Below, in pieces: positions 1 to 5,112 of a stretch of DNA of 5,112 bases (position 1 is its first letter; each line of letters starts with the position of its first letter). A program made the translations under genes and the position numbers. The notes under the pieces are model-generated. The model was not told the DNA's origin. It worked only from the letters and a program-made list of their open reading frames with translations, and ran no database searches. The stretch is from contig CAZOJX010000119.1 in NCBI GenBank assembly GCA_964580255.1, forward strand, positions 1 through 5,112, given 5' to 3'. The DNA is from HGM12587 sp964580255. Lineage in GTDB: Bacteria; Bacillota; Clostridia; Lachnospirales; Lachnospiraceae.

Positions 1-325
1 GAAACGGCATCTTGACGAGAACACACAAAATATCCTGTGCTGCACATGCCTGCATCAATGGGATATACGCTGTATATTCTACTTTTCCGCCCGGATAAAA
101 AATCAGCCCTTTTGTTGCTTCCTCAGGCTCCCAGATCAGATTTTCGCCGGCAAGCGTCATACACGCAATCTCATTTTCCGCAGTCATCGCTTCGATGGCC
201 TCAACATCTGCATGGTAATAATCATTTAAATAGATCCCGCAGCCTGCTGCAAGGATGCCAAAGAACAGAACCACGACTGCTGTGATAATTCTTCCTTTTC
301 GTTTCTGTTTTGATATACAATTCAT
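1..325 (-). CDS. Membrane-anchored alpha/beta hydrolase, N-terminal part (runs off the left edge)
   Basis: The first 108 codons of a gene continuing past base 1. The start at 325 is chosen because GAGGG (331-335) lies 5 bases upstream; the start is 12 bases after the stop of the EamA gene. The N-terminus is basic (KQKRKGR, residues 7-12) and is followed by a hydrophobic segment at about residues 13-28, which reads as a signal anchor placing the enzyme on the outer face of the membrane. Next come GIYLNDYYHAD (30-40) and GLIFYPGGKVEY (73-84). The second motif is the first core strand and the oxyanion-hole region seen in a family of secreted or anchored Clostridial alpha/beta hydrolases. The catalytic serine elbow, acid and histidine would lie beyond the window, so activity cannot be judged. 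The hydrophobic stretch ends in AAGC (26-29), which resembles a lipobox but lacks the usual Leu at -3; I prefer a membrane anchor. The substrate is unknown. Confidence 0.82.
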   Translation of the reverse strand, partial: MNCISKQKRKGRIITAVVVLFFGILAAGCGIYLNDYYHADVEAIEAMTAENEIACMTLAGENLIWEPEEATKGLIFYPGGKVEYTAYIPLMQACAAQDILCVLVKMPF

Positions 326-337
326 AGTTTCCCTCGT

Positions 338-751
338 TTACAATACCATGACAAGCGTTCCTGCTCCAATGAGGACACACCCGATCAAGGATTTTGGTGT
401 GAATTTTTCATGTAAAAACACAAATGCCAACACTAATGTGATCACAACACTTAATTTATCAATCGGGACCACTTTTGATGCTTCTCCGATCTGTAAGGCT
501 TTATAATAGCACAGCCAAGAAGCCCCTGTAGCCAAGCCGGACAAGATGAGAAACAGCCAGCTTTTTTTACTGATATCCGCAATTCCGCCCTGGGTATTGG
601 TCAGAAAAACCATTCCCCATGCCATTACCAGCACCACCACAGTTCTGATCGCTGTTGCGAGATTAGAATTTACACCGTCAATCCCAACCTTTGCCAGTAT
701 GGAAGTAAGTGCTGCAAAGATTGCAGATAATATTGCAAATAGAAACCACAT
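338..751 (-). CDS. Single-repeat EamA/DMT-superfamily transporter
   Basis: A 137-residue hydrophobic protein with about five predicted membrane helices (roughly 1-21, 31-51, 65-84, 94-113 and 118-136). It matches the half-size members of the drug/metabolite transporter superfamily, which carry one EamA repeat and are thought to pair as dimers; full-length members are about 300 residues with two repeats. Visible family features are the KVGIDGVNSNLATAIRT loop after helix 1, the segment SGLATGASWLCYYKALQIGE (71-90), the VVPIDKLSVV stretch (94-103) and LHEK (113-116) before the last helix. The start is 3 bases after the stop of the ABC transporter gene. Its ribosome binding site AGAAGG (761-766) lies inside the last codons of that gene, so its translation is probably coupled. 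The transported substrate cannot be read from the sequence. Confidence 0.88.
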   Translation of the reverse strand: MWFLFAILSAIFAALTSILAKVGIDGVNSNLATAIRTVVVLVMAWGMVFLTNTQGGIADISKKSWLFLILSGLATGASWLCYYKALQIGEASKVVPIDKLSVVITLVLAFVFLHEKFTPKSLIGCVLIGAGTLVMVL

Positions 752-754
752 CTA

Positions 755-2395
755 TCAATGCCTTCTTTCTTCATTGGTTAATTTTTCTATCACTCCGCTG
801 CGTACACACAGCACTTCATCTGCCGCTTCGTAGGCATATTCCGTCGCATTGTGTGCCACATACAGTACCATTCTGTTTTCTAAGCCAAATACGGTTTCTT
901 CGATATATCTTGAAGTTTCCGCATCCAAATGGGACGTACATTCATCTAAAAGCAGGATTTCTCCTTTGCGGAGCAATGCCCGCGCAATGGAAAGACGCTG
1001 TTTTTCTCCGCCAGACATCTTTCCAGCCTCCTCGCCCACTTTTGTGAAAATTCCCTGTTCTGATTTTTCAACATACGGAAGCAGTCCTGACTGCTCGATG
1101 GCTTTCATGACTTCCTCATCATCGGCATTTTCATACAATCGCACATTTGCTTCCAGGGTGTCATTGTAAATAAACGGTTCCTGAGGCAGATAAACCACCA
1201 AATGGGCGTAATCATTTTTTTGAATGGTTCTGATATCGCAGTCATCTAGCAAGATTTCTCCTGTATAATCACGGTACAGATTCCCGATCAAATGCAATAA
1301 GGTGGATTTTCCGCTCCCGCTTTCCCCAAGGATCAAATATTTTTTTCCTTTTTCAAAGGTGAAGTTCACATTTTGCAGGATCTGTCTGCCGGAATAAGAA
1401 AAACCCAGATCTTTGACTGTCAGCTGCCCGGAAAGTTCGCTCTTATTAACAACTCCGTCATCATCAGCCGGAATTTCGAACAATTTTTGGATTTCGCCGG
1501 AAACTGCTTTGGCAGATTTGATTTCTGCAAAGGTTTCGCTGATCTGCGTCAATGGTGTGGCAATGTATACCATTAACTGGGAAGCTGCTACAACGCCCGG
1601 TACTGTCATTGCCCCTTTCAAAACCAGAACCGCCCCCAGCAAATAGATCCCCAAAAACATCAAATTTGCAATCCCTTGGGAAAGCTCATAAGATAATCTA
1701 TTCGTACATTTGGAAACACATTTTGCCTGCTCCGCCGAAGCATTAAACTCCCTCTGCCGTTTCTCCAGATTCTTTTCAATGTGAAACAGCTTCATTGTCA
1801 TAAAAGAACTCAGCATTTCCTTTAATGCACTGGTATATCTTGTACTATTGACTGCATCATTTTTTCCGTTTCTTTCAATCATCGGCACCAATAATAAAGG
1901 AAGCCCCATTTGAGCAAAAGACAGCACGATGACATACAGACCCAGAATCGGATTCAAAAAGAGCATTCCAATAAATGCGGCTGCAAATTCCAGCACCTGC
2001 AGATACATATGCAGTAACGGCGTATAATAGGAATTTCTCAAGGTCTCTGTTTTCGTTGTAAGCAATGTCAGATATTCTGCCGTAGACACCTTTTGAAACT
2101 CCGGATACCGCATGGAAATGATGTGCTTATGGATATCATTTTTCAATGCAGCGATTGAATTTGCGATCACCTTGTAAAACTGCCTCGCCGTCCATCGGTC
2201 TGCTGCGGAAGATAGCAAAATGTACAGAATATAGATCACTGCGTATTTTCCAAATTGCCCCAAAGCTCCTGCCATCGCATAATCCAAGGCCGCCGCCATT
2301 GCATAGGCAAGTCCTACCTCACAGGCTGCCGAAATCGGAGCGACCAGCATGTAGCCGATCAGATTTCGTTTATCTTTTAGTAAATATTTATGCAT
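755..2395 (-). CDS. ABC exporter half-transporter (membrane domain fused to ATPase)
   Basis: A 546-residue type IV (MsbA-like) ABC exporter half. Six membrane helices can be placed at about 12-34, 47-64, 126-147, 150-171, 241-260 and 266-286, followed by a complete nucleotide-binding domain from about residue 325. That domain has Walker A GESGSGKST (357-365), Q-loop Gln405 in YLPQEP, signature MSGGEKQR (460-467), Walker B ILLLDE (480-485) with catalytic Glu485, D-loop SHLD (488-491) and switch His515. All ATPase residues are present, so the engine should be active. AAAGGA (2405-2410) sits 9 bases upstream of the start. Such halves work as homo- or heterodimers exporting lipids, peptides or drugs. 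No second ABC gene adjoins it here, so it either forms a homodimer or uses a partner encoded elsewhere. It lies 26 bases after the GNAT gene and 3 bases before the EamA gene. The substrate is unknown. Confidence 0.93.
   Translation of the reverse strand: MHKYLLKDKRNLIGYMLVAPISAACEVGLAYAMAAALDYAMAGALGQFGKYAVIYILYILLSSAADRWTARQFYKVIANSIAALKNDIHKHIISMRYPEFQKVSTAEYLTLLTTKTETLRNSYYTPLLHMYLQVLEFAAAFIGMLFLNPILGLYVIVLSFAQMGLPLLLVPMIERNGKNDAVNSTRYTSALKEMLSSFMTMKLFHIEKNLEKRQREFNASAEQAKCVSKCTNRLSYELSQGIANLMFLGIYLLGAVLVLKGAMTVPGVVAASQLMVYIATPLTQISETFAEIKSAKAVSGEIQKLFEIPADDDGVVNKSELSGQLTVKDLGFSYSGRQILQNVNFTFEKGKKYLILGESGSGKSTLLHLIGNLYRDYTGEILLDDCDIRTIQKNDYAHLVVYLPQEPFIYNDTLEANVRLYENADDEEVMKAIEQSGLLPYVEKSEQGIFTKVGEEAGKMSGGEKQRLSIARALLRKGEILLLDECTSHLDAETSRYIEETVFGLENRMVLYVAHNATEYAYEAADEVLCVRSGVIEKLTNEERRH
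761..766 (-). promoter_or_regulatory. Ribosome binding site of the EamA gene inside the ABC coding end
   Basis: AGAAGG on the minus strand forms two of the last three sense codons (Arg-Arg) of the ABC transporter gene and lies 9 bases before the EamA start at 751. The ABC stop TGA (755-757) falls between the site and the start. This arrangement supports translational coupling of exporter and EamA protein. Confidence 0.65.
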
Positions 2396-2421
2396 AAATA
2401 AAGATCCTTTCGGGGAAAGAT

Positions 2422-2868
2422 TTAATTAGGCGCATAATGCTTTCCCATAATCTTCAGGTTTTTGGCCGCATACATGCCAAACTCTGTATAAAAATGATTG
2501 TGGTGCTCATCATTTACACTGAGCAATTCCATGTGTGATGCACCATTTTGCAGTATGCGCTTTTCAATTTCACGAAGAAATGCCTTGCCATATCCCTTAT
2601 TTTGATATTCTGCAAATATGACGATTTCTTCCAGATAATATAATCGCAAATCATCATATTCCTTAAAATATCCCAGGAGCATTCCGGTCACATTTTGGAC
2701 ATCATCCTCTTGAATCAGGCATAAAGAATCCTCAATCGTTATCATTTGATGGATTCGCTTATATGCTTTTTCGTAGGTCCAGCATCCGTTTTCATGATGA
2801 TTGTAATAATCCATATATAATATTGCGATTTGTTCAACCTCTGTTTCGGTCATTACTGAATAAGTCAT
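2422..2868 (-). CDS. GNAT-family N-acetyltransferase
   Basis: A 148-residue protein of usual GNAT length. The acetyl-CoA pyrophosphate-binding loop is visible as QNKGYGKAFL (89-98), matching the Q/R-x-x-G-x-G/A pattern, and follows the strand LEEIVIFAEY (79-88) as expected for motif A. Motif B is seen in NHFYTEFGM (124-132), where Tyr127 is a candidate general acid. The protein should transfer an acetyl group from acetyl-CoA to an amine on a small molecule or protein in the cytoplasm; the acceptor cannot be deduced. The start at 2868 is well supported by a strong GGAGGT site (2875-2880) 6 bases upstream; the alternative Met6 would be too far from it. It starts 47 bases after the tocopherol-cyclase-like gene and ends 26 bases before the ABC gene, placing it mid-operon. 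Confidence 0.9.
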   Translation of the reverse strand: MTYSVMTETEVEQIAILYMDYYNHHENGCWTYEKAYKRIHQMITIEDSLCLIQEDDVQNVTGMLLGYFKEYDDLRLYYLEEIVIFAEYQNKGYGKAFLREIEKRILQNGASHMELLSVNDEHHNHFYTEFGMYAAKNLKIMGKHYAPN

Positions 2869-2915
2869 TTAAAGACCTCCGTCATGTCAAATATTTATTC
2901 GATTTTTCAATTTTG

Positions 2916-4037
2916 TTAATCCACCGAATCGTATTCTCCATACTCGCATCCCACATTTTCGCAGAGTACCTCGTCAATGAGTGTCTTGCCACGGTAGAGT
3001 TTTACCGTACCCTTTCCGTTGCCACCATTCCAAAGACGATTATGCAGTTTCTTTCCATTCGGTGCTTCATAGTTGACAAGAAGCATCTCTTTTTTCTCAC
3101 AAGTAATGTCGGTCACCATACGGTTTCGCCACGTTTTCTGTTCCACATGCCAAATAATCTGCGTATCCGTTTCTTTGCAATTAAATTTGGTGCGTGTAAA
3201 TGTCCAGAATTTTGAAAAATTGAACTCGTAGCACTTTCCTTCATACCAATAAGCAGACAGGAGTTTCCGTTTCAGGGCAACAGGACCAACTTTCGGACAA
3301 CCTCCACCAATGTCAAATACGCTGTTGGTCAGTTTCCTGCCGGTTATTTTACTCGTCAGATGATTAGACGAGAGCCATACCCAAGGTGAGGTAAAATCCT
3401 TACCCCAATTCTTATCGGCATAACCGTAACAGGTTTCCGGTGTCACAAGGTATCGCTCTCCATTCCAAAGAACCTCGCCCTCGTAGGCGGTTTTCATTCC
3501 TTCGGCGTGCCAGAACATTTCAAAAAGCTGCATTTTACGGAACAGTTTACCGGCACCGTAGCCAACATTGAAGGCAACTTTTTTGTCAATTTTAAGATTC
3601 CATGACATTTCACCGTTTTGGCACATCCACTCAGGATGAGATTCCGCGTTCACAACCTTCACATGACCTCGCATTTCGGTTTCTGTACAATAGCAGTCAT
3701 CTGCCTTGACAGAAAACGGGACATCAAAGGACACCTCTATAGGATTCCAACCGAAAAATCTATGTAACTGTGCGGCATCATCTCCCCAGGAACCAGCCTT
3801 AACCATCAGGTAAGACGGCTTCACACCGGTCTTTTGATTTTTTTCAAGCTGTCCAAGAACAGGTGCATCATCGCCGCTTTGCGGATTGCACAGAAAATAT
3901 TCAATAAAAAACGGTTTTTCCTCTCCCGTTTTCTCATTTCGTGCAGTAAAAGAATGCCACCACCAGTCGTAGCCACACCTTGCCTGACCTCCGTATAACT
4001 GACATGCATTGCGTGATATTTCATGTTTATTGAACAT
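2916..4037 (-). CDS. Tocopherol cyclase family (VTE1-like) protein of unknown ligand
   Basis: A 373-residue soluble protein without signal peptide or membrane helix. It resembles the tocopherol cyclase family, a lipocalin-like two-barrel fold known from plant and cyanobacterial chromanol synthesis. Seen features are an aromatic N-terminal block CGYDWWWHSF (21-30), FFIEYF (43-48), the most diagnostic motif GYADKNWGKDF (205-215) followed by WVWLSSNH (219-226), and a C-terminal GGNGKGTVKLY (338-348) typical of the bacterial branch. The KNWG motif with following Trp residues matches what I recall of the plant enzyme. A gut-type Firmicute makes no tocopherol, so the real ligand or reaction is unknown; a hydrophobic-molecule binding or cyclising role is only an inference. 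TAGGAG (4045-4050) lies 7 bases upstream of the start. It follows the flavoprotein gene by 40 bases, probably in one transcript. The length is normal and I see no frame damage. Confidence 0.8.
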   Translation of the reverse strand: MFNKHEISRNACQLYGGQARCGYDWWWHSFTARNEKTGEEKPFFIEYFLCNPQSGDDAPVLGQLEKNQKTGVKPSYLMVKAGSWGDDAAQLHRFFGWNPIEVSFDVPFSVKADDCYCTETEMRGHVKVVNAESHPEWMCQNGEMSWNLKIDKKVAFNVGYGAGKLFRKMQLFEMFWHAEGMKTAYEGEVLWNGERYLVTPETCYGYADKNWGKDFTSPWVWLSSNHLTSKITGRKLTNSVFDIGGGCPKVGPVALKRKLLSAYWYEGKCYEFNFSKFWTFTRTKFNCKETDTQIIWHVEQKTWRNRMVTDITCEKKEMLLVNYEAPNGKKLHNRLWNGGNGKGTVKLYRGKTLIDEVLCENVGCEYGEYDSVD

Positions 4038-4077
4038 GGCAGATCTCCTATTGTATAAATTTTATTTGCATATATTT

Positions 4078-4548
4078 TTACAGGCGCTTTGCTTTACATG
4101 ATAACTGATCCACAACCAGTTTAAAAATCGCAACTTCCTTCAACATTTTGTCATTATAATCCCATTCTGCTTTAGAAGTTGTTTGCTTCATAATGGTATT
4201 CAGGGCAGTTTTCTTCTCAGCATCGTCATCTACCAATGAAAGCTTACCGGTTCCGACTACACTTTGAAATGCAGCCGAAAACTGCCATGCTTCTTCCGCT
4301 TCAATCAATGTATAATTTCCATCTATTTCAAAGCCTACCTTTGGATTTTTCCGGGCAAGTTCATATTTTCTTCCTGCTTTTGCTCCATGAAAATAGAACA
4401 AATACTTCCCATCATTGAGATATCCGTAGTTCACAGGAACAATATAAATATCGCCTTCATCATAAAATGCAATTCTTAATATTTGTTCCTTTCCGATAAA
4501 CTCCTCTATCTCAATTTCGTTACTGATTTCTCTGTCTTTTCTTCTCAT
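4078..4548 (-). CDS. NimA-like pyridoxamine 5'-phosphate oxidase family flavoprotein
   Basis: A 156-residue FMN-binding split-barrel protein related to Nim (5-nitroimidazole resistance) proteins. Supporting motifs are the N-terminus MRRKDREI, then IYIVPVNYGY (34-43), LFYFHGAKAGRKYEL (50-64) with the HGA..G.K segment typical of the Nim branch, NPKVGFEID (68-76) and SVVGTGKLSLVDD (96-108). The C-terminus DKMLKEVAIFKLVVDQLSCKAK fits the closing strand of this family. Members bind flavin and may reduce small molecules. Nitroimidazole resistance itself should not be assumed, because most chromosomal homologues in anaerobes are untested. It is the first gene of the minus-strand block. The start at 4548 has AAGGA (4556-4560) 7 bases upstream, and a small 5-bp stem (4561-4573, loop AAA) sits directly 5' of that site. 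An extended -10 promoter lies further upstream. Confidence 0.88.
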   Translation of the reverse strand: MRRKDREISNEIEIEEFIGKEQILRIAFYDEGDIYIVPVNYGYLNDGKYLFYFHGAKAGRKYELARKNPKVGFEIDGNYTLIEAEEAWQFSAAFQSVVGTGKLSLVDDDAEKKTALNTIMKQTTSKAEWDYNDKMLKEVAIFKLVVDQLSCKAKRL

Positions 4549-4602
4549 ATCCTAATCCTTCCCGGTTTCCGAGGTATTTCATTTCTACATTGCTATTCGA
4601 CT

Positions 4603-4631
4603 ATTATAACACGAATTCTCCAAAGTCCGAA
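4603..4631 (-). promoter_or_regulatory. Extended -10 promoter of the nim-like operon
   Basis: On the minus strand TGTTATAAT (4603-4611) is a perfect extended -10 (TGnTATAAT). With a 17-base spacer the -35 position is TTCGGA (4626-4631), matching only three of six consensus bases, which an extended -10 tolerates. Transcription would start near 4596, giving a leader of about 48 bases before the ATG at 4548. It is the best promoter I can find for the six-gene block; none of the internal gaps has a comparable one. The assignment is by eye and assumes the housekeeping sigma factor. Confidence 0.65.
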
Positions 4632-4655
4632 TGTTTTTTTACATCATTTGTATAC

Positions 4656-4694
4656 AACAAGTGGTTGCCGCAAATTCTACGACAACCACTCATC
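4656..4694 (-). terminator. Long hairpin, weak-U-tract terminator candidate
   Basis: Inverted arms 4660-4670 and 4680-4690 pair around a 9-base loop. Read as minus-strand RNA this is an 11-bp stem with one G-U pair, extendable by four outer pairs (three of them G-U) to 4656-4694. On the plus strand the G-U pairs become A/C mismatches, so the structure belongs to the minus-strand transcript. The stem is followed by TGTTGTAT, T-rich but interrupted, so termination would be weak. It lies between the broken regulator region and the nim-like promoter, where it would insulate the operon from upstream reading. It could instead be an RNA structure with another role or an operator. Confidence 0.4.
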
Positions 4695-4805
4695 CTGCAG
4701 CAACCAGCTCTTATATTTCTTTTCAATTCTCTGATAGGTAATCATCTTCTCTTCCGCCTTAACTTCCAAGTTATTAAACGTATGATAGCACAAACCTTCT
4801 CGAAT
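4677..4805 (-). other. Unrecognised 42-codon open stretch, possible gene remnant
   Basis: Directly after the stop of the broken regulator's second frame (4806-4808), the same frame stays open for 42 codons up to TAG (4677-4679). The translation looks protein-like: charged and helical, containing EVKAEEKMITYQRIEKKY and ending SWLLQDEWLS. There is no convincing start. The internal ATG has only a weak GGAAG-like sequence 5' of it and would give just 22 residues. The final codons lie inside the long hairpin, with the stop in its loop. I do not recognise a family. It may be the tail of a deleted gene or chance openness. Confidence 0.3.
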
Positions 4806-4921
4806 TTAAGCAGCGAAATACAGGATCATTGAAGCAATGTCGATTGCAAATACTACCAGTAAGGCAATCACAACGATTTTCAATATTTTCTTTGCTTTGC
4901 AATTTTTTCACCAAGTGTCAT
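4806..4921 (-). pseudogene. Broken XRE-type regulator remnant with C-terminal membrane helix
   Basis: A strong site AAAGGAG (4931-4937) lies 9 bases before ATG at 4921, and the reading frame begins MTLGEKIAKQRK, the usual opening of Clostridial XRE/Cro-type helix-turn-helix regulators. It then stops after Tyr13 (TGA, 4880-4882). In the neighbouring frame, starting in the same A-rich run, the sequence KKILKIVVIALL...IDIASMILYFAA* encodes one membrane helix, like the C-terminal anchors found on some such regulators, and ends at 4806. The central recognition helices, about 50 or more residues, are missing. One extra A in the AAAA run at 4886-4889 would join both parts into a 38-residue protein. 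I read this as an internally deleted, frameshifted gene. A small expressed membrane peptide or frameshift product is a less likely alternative. Confidence 0.55.
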
Positions 4922-5112
4922 ATTCCTTCACTCCTTTATTTTGTTGCAATTATCATGAACCATTCTACAAAAGAATGCTACCAAGGCAAAATATCTTTAG
5001 ATCTTATAAGATAAGTGTTGCCGTTTAAAATCCTGTATAAATCTACGAATTTAGCAATTAAGATTTTTTGAAGTATATTTTCAAAGCTACTACATCATGT
5101 TAGAATGAAAGT
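4922..5112. other. Non-coding AT-rich stretch with small dyads
   Basis: No credible coding frame is seen on either strand; short plus-strand frames lack ribosome binding sites. It holds a 6-bp inverted repeat (4961-4966 with 4972-4977, loop 5) and a perfect 12-base palindrome ATCTTATAAGAT (5001-5012). A possible minus-strand -10, GATAAT (4949-4954), lies upstream of the regulator remnant without a good -35. The dyad next to it could be an old autoregulatory operator, which is only a guess. Confidence 0.35.

Noticed and set aside
37..1047. Plus-strand open frames over the left third (37-285, 255-506, 546-833, 709-1047)
   Set aside because: They lie antisense to well-supported minus-strand genes, have unlikely compositions and no family features, and are shadows.
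2885..2890. Perfect TTGACA (minus strand) upstream of the GNAT gene as a -35
   Set aside because: No acceptable -10 lies 16-18 bases downstream, and such a promoter would start transcription inside the coding region past the ribosome binding site.
2763..3215. Plus-strand open frame of 150 codons
   Set aside because: It is antisense to the GNAT and tocopherol-cyclase-like genes, both of which have clear motifs and ribosome binding sites; its translation shows no recognisable domain.
3821..4024. Minus-strand 67-codon frame inside the tocopherol-cyclase-like gene
   Set aside because: It is an alternative frame fully inside a gene with clear family motifs and has no supporting ribosome binding site.
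4051..4080. TATACA-like -10 in the gap before the tocopherol-cyclase-like gene
   Set aside because: No -35 at proper spacing, and the start point would fall within or after the ribosome binding site; the gap is simply AT-rich.
4483..5028. Plus-strand frames over the right end (4483-4734, 4590-4832, 4829-5014, 4837-5028)
   Set aside because: They have low-complexity Phe/Leu/Ser-rich translations, no ribosome binding sites and no family features; they overlap the minus-strand promoter, hairpin and regulator remnant.
1..5112. tRNA, rRNA, CRISPR array, insertion sequence or phage att site
   Set aside because: I saw no cloverleaf, no regularly spaced direct repeats, no transposase motifs and no long terminal inverted repeats.

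Overview
The window looks like a low-to-medium GC Firmicute, most probably a gut-type Clostridium/Lachnospiraceae-like anaerobe. This is inferred from AT-rich intergenic gaps, strong AGGAGG-like ribosome binding sites, and protein families common in that group: a NimA-like flavoprotein, a single-repeat EamA transporter, a membrane-anchored alpha/beta hydrolase and a half-size ABC exporter. The species cannot be named from the sequence alone.

All six convincing genes lie on the minus strand and read from right to left. In order of transcription they are: a NimA/pyridoxamine-oxidase-like flavoprotein (4548 to 4078), a tocopherol-cyclase-family protein (4037 to 2916), a GNAT acetyltransferase (2868 to 2422), an ABC exporter half-transporter with fused membrane and ATPase domains (2395 to 755), a single-repeat EamA/DMT transporter (751 to 338), and the start of a membrane-anchored alpha/beta hydrolase (325 to beyond base 1). 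The gaps are 40, 47, 26, 3 and 12 bases. I see no intrinsic terminator in any gap, so the block could be one transcript. The most convincing promoter is an extended -10 element (TGTTATAAT) about 55 bases upstream of the first gene. The last three genes are so closely spaced that translational coupling is likely.

The right-hand 560 bases (about 4549 to 5112) hold no intact gene. They contain the leader and promoter of the nim-like gene, a long hairpin (4656-4694) whose G-U pairs show it belongs to the minus-strand RNA, an open but unrecognised 42-codon stretch (4677-4805), and what looks like a wrecked XRE-type regulator gene. The wrecked gene has a good ribosome binding site and the typical start MTLGEKIAKQRK. 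It then hits a stop, and a membrane helix follows in another frame. Beyond it is AT-rich non-coding DNA with small dyad symmetries.

Functionally, the block pairs two predicted small-molecule enzymes (flavoprotein and acetyltransferase), a cyclase-fold or lipocalin-like protein of unknown ligand, and two membrane transporters. A role in modifying and exporting, or detoxifying, a small molecule is possible. This is inference from gene order: the genes may simply be an accessory cluster without a shared pathway.
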